Source: Clostridium sp. (GTDB lineage Bacteria > Bacillota > Clostridia > Clostridiales > Clostridiaceae). Taken from it: a stretch of DNA of 64,000 nucleotides. Of the stretch, positions 1 to 7,604 are shown piece after piece. The position numbers and the translations under genes are program-made. The stretch covers positions 12,650 to 76,649 of the forward strand of contig NZ_JAHAIF010000009.1 of NCBI RefSeq assembly GCF_018372875.1. Reading direction: 5' to 3'. The notes under the pieces are model-generated. The model was not told where the DNA came from and did no database searches. It worked only from the letters and a program-made list of their open reading frames with translations. How positions within the stretch are numbered: the stretch's first letter is position 1; each line of letters opens with the position of its first letter.

Positions 1-455
1 ATAAAGAAAAGGAAGTTAAAACTCAAGTTGCTAAGGTTGAAGAAGCTGTAGGTAAGGTTAATGAAAAAGCAGAAGGTATAAATGCTTTAATAGCTTTAGC
101 TAATGATAATGCCTTTAGCGTATATGGAGAAGGATCAAGATTTGGAATAATTCACAAGGAATTTGGAATTGAAGCAGTTGATAAGACTATAGAATCATCA
201 ACACATGGACAAAAGGCTTCATTTGAATACATTTTAGATAAAAATCCAGATTATTTATTTGTAATAGATAGAACCGCTGTAACAGGTGGAAATACTTCAG
301 CTAAGGAAATGTTTGATAATGAAATTATAAAGAAAACAGATGCATACAAGAATGGAAATATAGTATACTTAGACGCTGAGGTTTGGTACACAATAAGTGG
401 TGGTATTGAATCAACACAAAAGATGGTTGACGAAGTATTAGAAGCTTTAATGTAA
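1..455 (+). CDS. Siderophore/iron ABC transporter substrate-binding protein, C-terminal part (cut by window edge)
   Basis: The reading frame is open from base 3 to TAA at 453-455, giving about 150 residues with no start; the gene begins to the left of the window. The sequence resembles the C-terminal lobe of YclQ/CeuE-type periplasmic-binding lipoproteins that deliver ferric siderophores to a FecCD-type permease. Recognisable features are a YGEGSRFGIIHKEFG segment, a DKNPDYLFVIDR strand near the domain hinge, and the terminal helix after YLDAEVWYTISGG. The family is well known; the particular siderophore cannot be inferred. Permease and ATPase genes, if present, would lie upstream, because a terminator follows directly. 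Confidence 0.82.
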   Translation, partial: KEKEVKTQVAKVEEAVGKVNEKAEGINALIALANDNAFSVYGEGSRFGIIHKEFGIEAVDKTIESSTHGQKASFEYILDKNPDYLFVIDRTAVTGGNTSAKEMFDNEIIKKTDAYKNGNIVYLDAEVWYTISGGIESTQKMVDEVLEALM

Positions 456-469
456 TATATAGTAATTAA

Positions 470-501
470 AAAGAGAAATTGCATTGCAATTTCTCTTTTT
501 T
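470..501 (+). terminator. Intrinsic terminator after the siderophore-binding protein
   Basis: The hairpin AAGAGAAATTGC / GCAATTTCTCTT is followed by six T residues, 15 bases after the stop codon. A type A repeat begins immediately after the T tract. Confidence 0.85.
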
Positions 502-502
502 G

Positions 503-566
503 ACGTCTAGCTATAAATCTAAGGTATTATTACAATTTCATATAAAAAAATAGTCACCCCACCTTT
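503..566 (+). repeat. Type A intergenic repeat, copy A1 (internally deleted)
   Basis: This short copy joins the left-module core (GTCTA, then GCTATAAATnnAAGGTATTATTACA and a TTTCATAT-like segment) directly to the terminal CACCCCACCT of the full element seen at 61847-62036. It lacks about 20 bp near its start and about 125 bp of the centre, including one arm of the big stem and the loop. It abuts the preceding terminator. Confidence 0.7.
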
Positions 567-637
567 TTGCATAAATATAACTTATATAGCACTATAATGG
601 TTATATGTGGAAAATATAGAGTTAGGAGATGGACAGG

Positions 638-1819
638 ATGTTATCATACAGATATTTATTTGATATTGCTTTGATTTTGTTAAGTACAAAAGTCTTAGGA
701 ATAGTAACTAAAAAGTTCCAAATGCCTCAGGTAGTAGGGGCACTATTAGCAGGTTTAATACTAGGTCCAGCTGTTTTTAATATAATTACAGAAACTGATT
801 TTATAAAGCAAATAGCAGAGCTTGGTGTAATAGTAATCATGTTTACAGCAGGATTATCTACAGATATTAATGAACTAAAAAGTACAGGAAAGGCATCTTT
901 TATAGTTGCTTTATGTGGAGTTATTCTACCTCTTATAGGAGGAACTATAGTAGCTTATATTTTTAATAGGGGAGAGCTAGCAGGTGTTTATGGAAATGAA
1001 TTTATAGAGAATATCTTTATTGGAATTATACTAACTGCTACATCAGTAAGTATAACTGTAGAAACTTTGAAGGAGCTTGGAAAGCTTAATGTTAAGACTG
1101 GTAATGCTATATTGGGTGCAGCCTTAATTGATGATATCTTAGGGATAATTGCATTAACTATAGTTACTAGCTTTAATGATGCAAGTGTAAGTGTAATTTT
1201 GGTGTTAATTAAGATAATATTATTTTTTATTCTTTCTGGAATATCAGGGTATCTTTTTTATAAGTGCTTTGATAAATTTGTTAATAGATATAACAGTGAT
1301 ATGAGAAGGTTTATTATAGCAGCCTTTGTATTTTGCTTATTATTATCATTTGTAGCAGAAAGGTTCTTTGGGGTAGCTGATATAACAGGAGCTTTTATAG
1401 CTGGACTTGTTTTGTCAAATAATAAAGAGACAAGTTATATAAATGCAAGGTTTGAAACTTTATCTTATATGTTACTTTCACCAATATTCTTTGCAAGCAT
1501 TGGATTAAAAGTATCATTAAGTAAAATGTCCTTGGGAATAATTTTATTTACTATTTGTATAGTTGGTATAGGAATAATAACAAAGGTTATAGGATGTGGA
1601 CTTGGAGCAAAGTTATGCGGGTTTAACAATAAAGAAGCATTACAAGTTGGTGTGGGAATGGTAGCTAGAGGTGAGGTGGCTTTGGTTGTAGCTAATAAAG
1701 GAATATCTATGGGAATTATGAATCCTGTATTTTTAGCGCCAATAATTATTTTAGTTGTGGTTTGTGCTATAACAACGCCTATAATATTAAAAATAGTTTA
1801 TAAAGATAAAAATATATAA
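638..1819 (+). CDS. CPA2-family cation:proton antiporter (Na+/H+ or K+/H+ exchanger)
   Basis: A polytopic membrane protein of 393 residues with about 12 hydrophobic segments, matching the Na+/H+ exchanger domain of the CPA2 family (KefB/NapA-like). Typical signatures are KFQMPQVVGALLAGLILGP in the first helices, an ALIDDILG motif near residue 160 with the paired acidic residues of the ion site, and FFASIGLKV late in the protein. There is no C-terminal TrkA-N domain, so it is a short, unregulated form. An in-frame ATG at 629 touches the AGGAG at 624-628 and leaves no spacer; ATG 638 has a 9-base spacer and is preferred. The transported ion cannot be read from the sequence. Appears monocistronic. 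Confidence 0.85.
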   Translation: MLSYRYLFDIALILLSTKVLGIVTKKFQMPQVVGALLAGLILGPAVFNIITETDFIKQIAELGVIVIMFTAGLSTDINELKSTGKASFIVALCGVILPLIGGTIVAYIFNRGELAGVYGNEFIENIFIGIILTATSVSITVETLKELGKLNVKTGNAILGAALIDDILGIIALTIVTSFNDASVSVILVLIKIILFFILSGISGYLFYKCFDKFVNRYNSDMRRFIIAAFVFCLLLSFVAERFFGVADITGAFIAGLVLSNNKETSYINARFETLSYMLLSPIFFASIGLKVSLSKMSLGIILFTICIVGIGIITKVIGCGLGAKLCGFNNKEALQVGVGMVARGEVALVVANKGISMGIMNPVFLAPIIILVVVCAITTPIILKIVYKDKNI

Positions 1820-2006
1820 ATATGATATTGATGAGAAGGAAACTTTATTTTTATTTTTGTCATTATACTTAATTCTATGTGGAAGTAAAACATAATTGAA
1901 TTTAGAAAATATATCCAATATTAGAATACAAGTATTACCTTCCTTATGAAGAGTAGAGTTATAATGAGTAGTAGTTTTATTACAATATTTTTTATATTTC
2001 CTAAAG

Positions 2007-2036
2007 CAAAAAAATCCTGCATAAGCAGGACTTTTT
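2007..2036 (-). terminator. Terminator of the SLC1-type symporter
   Basis: The hairpin TCCTGC-ATAA-GCAGGA is flanked by an A tract on its left, which reads as a T tract on the minus strand; T residues also follow on the plus strand, so it may serve both directions. Confidence 0.75.
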
Positions 2037-2037
2037 A

Positions 2038-3378
2038 TTAAATAGCATTATATTTTTCTTCGTCTAACATTCCTTCTGATTTAGCAACAAATACTGCTGT
2101 AGCAGAGTCACCAACAACGTTTAGTGATGTTACTAACATTTCTACTGGTCTGTTTATTGCTAAGATTAATGAGTATGCAAGTAATGCAGCATCATTGTTG
2201 TATCCCATTCCAGTAAGAACTGTGAATAGTATGATTGCACCAGCACCAGGGGCAGCAGGTGTACCTACTGAAGCTATAAGAGCAAGTAATCCTATAACAA
2301 TTATGTTTCCAATAGTTACTTCATATCCAGCACTTGATGCTATAAATATGGCTGCTATAATTTGCATTATTGCAGTTCCGTTCATGTTTATAGTCATTCC
2401 TAGAGGTAGTGTAAATGAAGCGATTTCATCACTAACACCTAATTCCTCAACAGTTGTCTTTGTGTTAAGAGGTAAGGTTGCAGCTGATGAAGATGTTGAA
2501 AATCCAAATAATGCAACCTTAGAAATCTTCTTAACAAAAGTTATTGGATTTAACTTAGCAGCTATTCCAACGAAAGCAGCATAACCAAATATTAAGAATA
2601 GTAATAATGCTATTACAGTTGTTATTACGTAAGCTAGAGCAGGTTTTAAGTGTTCTACCCCATAGATTGCAAATGTTCTAGTTATAAGTACGAATATAGC
2701 AATAGGTCCAAACTTAGTAATAACGAAGCTTAAGAAAACAGTTATTATGTTATTAACATCTTCTAGTAACTTTTTTAATACTTGAATTTGATCACCTAAG
2801 TGGTTTATGCAAAGACCAGTAACTACGGCTAAGAAAACAACAGCTAAAATACTACCATTTTGAGTGAAAGTTGCAGCTATGTTATTTGGTATAGCTTTCA
2901 CTATAACTAATAATGGATTAGAACCAGCGCTTCCAGCTTGAGAAGTCAAGTTATCTATACTTACATTAAATAATCCCATTTTATTTGCAGTAAATCCAAA
3001 GATTCCAGCTAATATAAGAGCAAATAATGATGTAACTAAGAATCCTAATATTGTCTTATAAGAAATACGACCAAGTTTCTTAGTATCACTTACTTTACAC
3101 ATAGCTAAAGCTATTGAAGTAAATACCATTGGTACAATTACAAGTTGTAATGAGTTTACAAATAGTTGTCCTGCTATATAGAATAATCCTAGAGCATTTT
3201 GAGCTCCTTCAGCAGATATATCTTGGAATAATAAGTTATTTATACTTGTCCATAAATCAACATTTCCATTACTTAATAAATTTTCTCTTAATAATATAAA
3301 TCCTGTTCCAGCAATTAGACCTAGAATTAATGATATTGCCATTTGAATAGCTAGTTTGTTTGAGTTTTGTTTTTTCAT
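2038..3378 (-). CDS. Dicarboxylate/amino acid:cation symporter (SLC1/DAACS family), pyrimidine-regulated
   Basis: A 446-residue transporter of the GltP/DctA/SstT family. It shows the serine-rich FSTSSSAATLPLN hairpin motif near residue 300, the NMNGTA motif in the substrate and Na+ site (TINMNGTAIMQ), and GAPGAGAI-like residues near the last helices. Family substrates are glutamate, aspartate, serine/threonine and C4-dicarboxylates; some members also take orotate. An ATG 12 bases upstream overlaps the GGAGG itself, so the start MKKQNSNK five bases after GGAGG is chosen. The leader carries a PyrR-type element and an intrinsic terminator (separate entries), which ties expression to uridine nucleotides and makes aspartate or orotate the more likely cargo (inference). 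Confidence 0.88.
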   Translation of the reverse strand: MKKQNSNKLAIQMAISLILGLIAGTGFILLRENLLSNGNVDLWTSINNLLFQDISAEGAQNALGLFYIAGQLFVNSLQLVIVPMVFTSIALAMCKVSDTKKLGRISYKTILGFLVTSLFALILAGIFGFTANKMGLFNVSIDNLTSQAGSAGSNPLLVIVKAIPNNIAATFTQNGSILAVVFLAVVTGLCINHLGDQIQVLKKLLEDVNNIITVFLSFVITKFGPIAIFVLITRTFAIYGVEHLKPALAYVITTVIALLLFLIFGYAAFVGIAAKLNPITFVKKISKVALFGFSTSSSAATLPLNTKTTVEELGVSDEIASFTLPLGMTINMNGTAIMQIIAAIFIASSAGYEVTIGNIIVIGLLALIASVGTPAAPGAGAIILFTVLTGMGYNNDAALLAYSLILAINRPVEMLVTSLNVVGDSATAVFVAKSEGMLDEEKYNAI

Positions 3379-3420
3379 AGTATCCTCCATAATAATTCTA
3401 AATATATAGGATACCAGATA

Positions 3421-3461
3421 TATAAAAACGCCTTAATACCAATTAAGATACTAAGGCGTAT
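3421..3461 (-). terminator. Attenuator terminator in the leader of the SLC1-type symporter
   Basis: On the minus strand ACGCCTTA and TAAGGCGT form a stem followed by TTTTTATA. It lies between the PyrR-type element and the start codon, where an attenuation terminator belongs. A 9-base segment downstream of it (3407-3415) is exactly complementary to the 5' side of the PyrR element (3516-3524). Confidence 0.8.
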
Positions 3462-3483
3462 AAAATACATAAATAATGTAATA

Positions 3484-3524
3484 CTTCCTTATTAGTCTCA
3501 CAGGACTAGTTTAAAGGTATCCTA
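3484..3524 (-). promoter_or_regulatory. PyrR-binding element (pyrimidine attenuation leader)
   Basis: Minus strand reads CCTTTAAACTAGTCC then TGTGAGACTAATAAGG. This fits the known PyrR RNA-binding hairpin: an outer CCTT/AAGG stem, an inner AGTC/GACT stem, and the conserved purine-rich loop. It lies a few bases after a predicted transcription start and just before an intrinsic terminator. In the known mechanism UMP-bound PyrR stabilises this hairpin, which favours termination when pyrimidines are plentiful. Confidence 0.82.
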
Positions 3525-3533
3525 CGTTTTAGA

Positions 3534-3562
3534 AGTATACATTATAACAATGTATTCGTCAA
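3534..3562 (-). promoter_or_regulatory. SigA-type promoter of the symporter leader
   Basis: TTGACG at 3562-3557 and TATACT at 3539-3534 on the minus strand, with a 17-base spacer. Transcription would start near 3527, immediately upstream of the PyrR element. Confidence 0.7.
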
Positions 3563-3583
3563 TATTCTACAAAGTATTATTAT

Positions 3584-4135
3584 CTAACAGAAAGTATTCT
3601 TTACATCAATAAGGGTTTTATTTGTTTTTTTAGAAGCAAATACGAGTATTCCTACTGATTCTTGTAAGCATTTTATAGCATGTTTTTGATCTTTATTTAA
3701 ATGGCATTTATGAAGTAAACAATCAAGGTCATTATATAGACATTGAAGCTTGTCTGTATTATTTCCAATGTTATAAAGAGTTGATGACATAGCTGTTAAA
3801 ATACTATTCAATTTTTTGTTAGAACATTCCTTACATTTACAACAATCATTTGTTCCTTTTTTAAAGCTATCAAAATCATTGGACTTGAAAGAGTTTATAC
3901 TATTTTGCTTTTTTAAATACTTATCCATGTTAAAGTTGTTATAAGGCAAATTATTTTTATGATCAAATTCATTTATATTAGTATCATAAGGTTCATAAAT
4001 TTCACATGGGTTGTAAATATCACAAGGTTCTGGAGAATCACATGGATCATAGAACTCATTTATATCGTAGTTATCGTATGCAGTTTTTTCTTCTTCAAAC
4101 TCTTTTATAAAGTTATTGTTTATATAGTTTTTCAT
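3584..4135 (-). CDS. Hypothetical acidic, Cys-containing protein with DPC/EPC-like repeats
   Basis: Not recognised. The 183-residue product has an N-terminal half full of Asp, Asn, Tyr and Pro, with a short degenerate repeat (YDPCDSPEPCDIYNPCEIYEPYD-like, about residues 29-51). A basic linker carries CCKCKECS near residue 100, and a helical C-terminal part holds further Cys residues, ending in Cys. No signal peptide or membrane segment. The composition recalls spore coat or exosporium proteins of clostridia, but this is only a compositional impression. A TTG start upstream lies inside the GAGGTG ribosome site; ATG at 4135 sits five bases after GAGGTG and is preferred. Its 3' end runs up to the symporter promoter with no clear terminator. 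Confidence 0.7.
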   Translation of the reverse strand: MKNYINNNFIKEFEEEKTAYDNYDINEFYDPCDSPEPCDIYNPCEIYEPYDTNINEFDHKNNLPYNNFNMDKYLKKQNSINSFKSNDFDSFKKGTNDCCKCKECSNKKLNSILTAMSSTLYNIGNNTDKLQCLYNDLDCLLHKCHLNKDQKHAIKCLQESVGILVFASKKTNKTLIDVKNTFC

Positions 4136-4280
4136 AATACACCTCAATTTCTAAACTTTTGTAAAATTAAATCTTAATATTATAATATGTGTTGATATAT
4201 AAAATGGGAGAAAAATAAAAAATAAGATTTAAAGAAGAATATAGAAAGTATAGAAAAATATGTTATAATAATATTATTAA

Positions 4281-4355
4281 TGGGGTATAGCCAAGCGGTA
4301 AGGCATCAGATTCTGACTCTGAGTATGGTCGGTTCGAATCCGACTACCCTAGCCA
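4281..4355 (+). tRNA. tRNA-Gln (anticodon CTG)
   Basis: Full cloverleaf: acceptor TGGGGTA/TACCCTA, D arm GCC...GGC, anticodon stem TCAGA/TCTGA with loop TTCTGAC (anticodon CTG), T arm GTCGG-TTCGAAT-CCGAC, discriminator G and an encoded CCA. A TATAAT lies at 4264-4269, so it is transcribed alone. Confidence 0.95.
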
Positions 4356-4362
4356 TATATAA

Positions 4363-4398
4363 AAGATTATCCAAGTTTATTAAGGATAGTCTTTTTTT
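4363..4398 (+). terminator. Terminator of tRNA-Gln
   Basis: Stem AGATTATCC / GGATAGTCT with one wobble pair, followed by a T7 tract. The sequence after it (TTCTTTAGGAAAATAT) resembles the first bases of the type A repeats but does not continue into one. The next 170 bases are AT-rich and hold only the promoter of the following gene. Confidence 0.85.
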
Positions 4399-4573
4399 AT
4401 TCTTTAGGAAAATATATCTAAAAAAAGGTTGAGGAAAGCTTTAACCTTAAAAAGGTATTAATTATTTAATATAATTATATAGAAAGAGTTTGATATAGCG
4501 AGAAATTAAGTTGTTTTTTAATATAAACTTTATTTTTGGGGAATTTTAATCTTTTTTATAAGATTTACAATAT

Positions 4574-4602
4574 TTGATAATGTTTATGATTCATGATAAG
4601 AT
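4574..4602 (+). promoter_or_regulatory. Promoter of the CorC/HlyC-family gene
   Basis: TTGATA and TAAGAT separated by 17 bases, 34 bases upstream of the start codon. Confidence 0.5.
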
Positions 4603-4635
4603 TTAATCACTATATTAAAAAAGGAGAAATGAAAT

Positions 4636-5943
4636 ATGGAAAGTGATCCCGACCCTGCTAATATTGCTGGACAGCTCATATTGTTAGTAGTATTAACAGC
4701 AGTAAATGCTTTCTTTGCAGCAGCAGAGATGGCAATTGTATCAATTAATAAAACAAAAATGAAAATGTTAGCTAATGAAGGTAATAAAAAGGCTAGCACA
4801 ATATGCAAATTAGTAGAGGAACCAACAAAGTTCTTGTCTACAATTCAAGTTGCTATAACACTATCTGGATTTTTTGCCAGTGCATCTGCAGCAACAGGTA
4901 TTTCAACAGTAGTAGGTAAAATGTTAACAGACATGAATATACCTTATGGTGAACAAATATCTTTTGTAGGTGTAACAATAATCTTATCTTATTTTACACT
5001 TGTATTTGGTGAACTTTTTCCTAAGAGATTAGCTATAAAAAAAGCAGACAAGCTTTCTATGCTAGTTGTAAATCCTATTCTTTTAATTTCTAAGATAGCG
5101 GCACCTTTTGTTAAGATACTGTCAGTGTCAACAAATATTTTAGTAAAGCTATTTGGATTGGATAGTGATGACTCAGAGGAAAGAGTAACAAAGGAAGAAA
5201 TTAAGTCTCTTGTAGAAACAGGAGAAGAACATGGTGCAATTGATGAAAGTGAAAAAGAAATGATAGAAAGTGTGTTTGAATTTGATGACAAAATAGCTGA
5301 AAAGGTTATGACGCCAAGAACAGAGGTATATTGTATAGATATAAATGAACCTCTTGAAGAATATTTGGACGAGCTTTTACAAAAGAGATTTGCTAGAATA
5401 CCTGTCTATGAAGATGAAATTGATAATATCATTGGAGTGTTATATATGAAAGACTTCATGATAGAAGCTAGAAATAAGGGCTTTGAAAATGTAAATATAC
5501 AGGATATATTACAAGAACCTTATTTTGTGCCAGAGTGTAAGTCAATTAGACATTTATTTAGAGACTTACAGGATATTAAACGTCATATAGCAATAATTGT
5601 AGATGAGTATGGTGGATTCTCAGGTATCATAACTGTTGAAGATTTAGTTGAAGAAATTGTTGGAGATATAAATGATGAGGATGATGAAGAGGAGTTTGGC
5701 ATAAGAAAAGTTGGAGAGAATTGTTATTTAGTAGATGGTACTACTCAATTAGATGAATTAAATGAAAATTTAAACCTTGATGTAAATTCTGATGAGTTAG
5801 ATACTTTAAATGGATTCTTAATTAACTTAATTGGAAAAATTCCTTTAGAAGATGAAGAAAAAGAAATAAAGTATAACAATATTGTTTTTAAAATAGATGA
5901 AGTGTCTGATAAGAAAATTGAAAAGGTAAGAATATGTCTCTAG
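4636..5943 (+). CDS. Hemolysin C / CorC family membrane protein (CNNM-type, DUF21-CBS-CorC_HlyC)
   Basis: A 435-residue protein with three domains in the usual order. A DUF21 transmembrane region (about residues 8-190) includes the NAFFAAAEMAIVSI signature. A pair of CBS domains follows (about 210-335, starting at KVMTPRTEV). A CorC_HlyC domain ends the protein (about 350-430). Family members are implicated in Mg2+/Co2+ export or homeostasis; the hemolysin name is historical. AAGGAG lies nine bases before the ATG. Another ATG at 4629 is in a different frame. The terminator overlaps the stop codon, so this is a single-gene transcript. Confidence 0.9.
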   Translation: MESDPDPANIAGQLILLVVLTAVNAFFAAAEMAIVSINKTKMKMLANEGNKKASTICKLVEEPTKFLSTIQVAITLSGFFASASAATGISTVVGKMLTDMNIPYGEQISFVGVTIILSYFTLVFGELFPKRLAIKKADKLSMLVVNPILLISKIAAPFVKILSVSTNILVKLFGLDSDDSEERVTKEEIKSLVETGEEHGAIDESEKEMIESVFEFDDKIAEKVMTPRTEVYCIDINEPLEEYLDELLQKRFARIPVYEDEIDNIIGVLYMKDFMIEARNKGFENVNIQDILQEPYFVPECKSIRHLFRDLQDIKRHIAIIVDEYGGFSGIITVEDLVEEIVGDINDEDDEEEFGIRKVGENCYLVDGTTQLDELNENLNLDVNSDELDTLNGFLINLIGKIPLEDEEKEIKYNNIVFKIDEVSDKKIEKVRICL

Positions 5944-5964
5944 GTTATTCCTAGAGATTTTTTA
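5937..5964 (+). terminator. Terminator overlapping the CorC-family stop codon
   Basis: TCTCTAGG and CCTAGAGA pair around a short loop and are followed by T6. The TAG stop lies within the 5' arm. Confidence 0.85.
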
Positions 5965-5967
5965 TTC

Positions 5968-6137
5968 TTTAGAGGAAAATATAAAATTTCAATTAGCTAT
6001 AAATCAAAGGTATTATTACATTTTTATATTAAAAATATAAAATAAATGATAGTAATTTTATAATTTCCTTACCTTTAGTACGGGTGGGGGGGATATTTGT
6101 TTTGATGTGATTTGGAGCCCAGTGACGGAACAAGCTT
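5968..6137 (+). repeat. Type A intergenic repeat, copy A2 (lacks the last stem arm)
   Basis: Starts just after the terminator (TTTAGAGGAAAATATAAAATT), carries the AGCTATAAATCAAAGG core, the TTTCCTTACCTTTAGTA segment, GGGTGGGGGGATATTTG and the GGAGC...GTGACGGAACAAGC loop core. It then breaks off where the convergent gene ends, so the closing CACCCCAC arm is missing. Confidence 0.85.
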
Positions 6138-6142
6138 ATATT

Positions 6143-6637
6143 TTATTTAAGTTGATTTATATAAAAGTTTAAATCCTTTTGATCTAGACAAAAACAAGGA
6201 AATTTCATTCCATAGTTACCCCATATAGTAATTGGAATTTCAGTAAAATAGAATGTTATAAAGAAGTTTTCTCTAGTAGAGAGTCTAGTTAAAAAAGGGA
6301 TTAATCCTATGTGTTCTACTTTGAAGTAATTACTATAGTTTTCAATATTTAAGTTAGCTTTAAGCAGCTTCCTATCTTCTTCTGGAACAAGATTAACTAA
6401 GTTTTCTTTATCTTCTTCTGATAGTTTATCAAGATAAAAATCTATATAACAAAAAGAATTGTTTAATTTAAAGATTTTAAGGATATAGTCAATCATTTCC
6501 CCTTCACCTGAATATACATTTTTAGGCTCTAGGGTAAAGTTTGGAAAAGTATCTAGTCCATCTAATATATTTTTGAATTTTATTATTACATTCTTGTGAA
6601 ATTCATCTGAAGTTACAGGTGTTAGAATATCATTCAT
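6143..6637 (-). CDS. Hypothetical protein (DUF3786-like)
   Basis: A 164-residue soluble protein I cannot assign with certainty. The overall character (a mixed alpha/beta protein of this size, a GRAF-free acidic N-terminus, a GEMIDYIL-like segment, and an aromatic-rich C-terminal half ending WGNYGMKFPCFCLDQKDLNFYI) is loosely like small DUF3786-type proteins of clostridia, but I see no catalytic motif. AAGGAG lies eight bases before the ATG, supporting translation. It is convergent with the CorC-family gene, and a truncated type A repeat reaches its stop codon. No terminator of its own is visible. Confidence 0.6.
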   Translation of the reverse strand: MNDILTPVTSDEFHKNVIIKFKNILDGLDTFPNFTLEPKNVYSGEGEMIDYILKIFKLNNSFCYIDFYLDKLSEEDKENLVNLVPEEDRKLLKANLNIENYSNYFKVEHIGLIPFLTRLSTRENFFITFYFTEIPITIWGNYGMKFPCFCLDQKDLNFYINQLK

Positions 6638-6799
6638 AGAATAATCTCCTTAAAATTAATTGTGAATTAGTAATATTATAAAAATACTATAAATTAGTGT
6701 CAATGTTAAACAACTTTTATTTATAGAGATAAGTAATAAATTATTATAAAAATGCTTATTACTAAATAGAGAATATTTTTATACGGAGGAGATGTATAT

Positions 6800-7546
6800 A
6801 TGAGAGTAAAGGATAAGGTCATAATTGTTACAGGAGCATCACGAGGTATTGGATATGCAGTGGCTGATAAGTTGTTATCAGAAGGTGCAAAACTTGTAGC
6901 TTGTGCATCAAATCAAAAGAATGCAGACAAGGCGGTAGTAGCATTAAAAGGTAGTCATCCTAATGCTATGATACTTGGGCTTGGTGTAAATAATAATGAA
7001 TCAAAAGAAATTGATAAAGCAGTTAAAAAGGTACATGAGACATTTGGAAAGATTGATGTACTTATAAACAATGCAGGTATTACAACAGATGTATCTTTCT
7101 TTGATATGACAGAAGAGGAATTCGTAAATGTTATGAATGTAAATGTTACTGGAATATTTAGATGGTGTAAGGCTGTAGTTCCAATAATGAAGGATAATGA
7201 TGGAGGAAGTATAATAAATACATCATCTATGGTTGCAACCTTTGGACAAAGGAGTGGATGTTCATATGCAGCTTCTAAAGCTGCAGTAAATGGGTTAACT
7301 AAATCACTTGCAAAGGAACTTGGACAATATGGAATAAGAGTTAATGCAGTAGCCCCTGGGGTAACTAAAACAGACATGGTTGCATCTATACCTGATAAAT
7401 TTATAGATTCATTAGCAGCAATGACTCCTCTTGGAAGAGTTGGAACTCCAAAAGAGCTAGCAGGAGCATATGTTTATTTAGCTTCTGATGAAAGTACTTT
7501 TACAAATGGAACAATAATTGGTGTTGATGGTGGTTTGGTAATGTAG
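6800..7546 (+). CDS. SDR-family NAD(P)-dependent oxidoreductase (FabG-like)
   Basis: A classical short-chain dehydrogenase/reductase of 248 residues. It shows the nucleotide-binding TGASRGIG (residues 11-18), the NNAG stabilising motif (90-93), catalytic Ser143, Tyr156 and Lys160 (SYAASK), and a PGVTKTDM turn. The closest general relatives are 3-oxoacyl-ACP reductases and hydroxysteroid or sugar-alcohol dehydrogenases; isolated copies outside a fab cluster usually have another substrate, which the sequence does not reveal. GGAGGAG precedes the ATG at good spacing. It is separated from the MerR gene only by a long hairpin. Confidence 0.88.
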   Translation: MRVKDKVIIVTGASRGIGYAVADKLLSEGAKLVACASNQKNADKAVVALKGSHPNAMILGLGVNNNESKEIDKAVKKVHETFGKIDVLINNAGITTDVSFFDMTEEEFVNVMNVNVTGIFRWCKAVVPIMKDNDGGSIINTSSMVATFGQRSGCSYAASKAAVNGLTKSLAKELGQYGIRVNAVAPGVTKTDMVASIPDKFIDSLAAMTPLGRVGTPKELAGAYVYLASDESTFTNGTIIGVDGGLVM

Positions 7547-7548
7547 AT

Positions 7549-7589
7549 ATAATATAAGCAAGACTTAAATAAAGTCTTGCTTATATTAT
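7549..7589 (+). terminator. Long hairpin after the SDR gene (probable terminator)
   Basis: An 18-bp perfect stem (ATAATATAAGCAAGACTT and its complement) with a five-base loop. The expected T tract is poor (TATATTATATA), so termination may be incomplete and some transcripts may read into merR. Confidence 0.6.
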
Positions 7590-7604
7590 ATAGAGGTGTT
7601 TACT

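Noticed and set aside
251-484. Minus-strand open frame of 77 codons opposite the siderophore-binding protein
   Set aside because: It lies antisense to a frame with clear protein-family similarity, crosses the terminator hairpin and has no ribosome site.
2195-2584. Plus-strand frame of 129 codons
   Set aside because: Mirror frame of the SLC1-type symporter; Pro/Ala-rich translation without motifs and without a ribosome site.
4636-5943. Toxin (hemolysin) call for the CorC/HlyC-family gene
   Set aside because: The domain order is that of CNNM/CorC ion-transport proteins; the hemolysin name is historical and unsupported here.
6800-7546. Bile-acid hydroxysteroid dehydrogenase
   Set aside because: The SDR fold is shared, but no feature I know singles out a bile-acid enzyme, so only the family is called.
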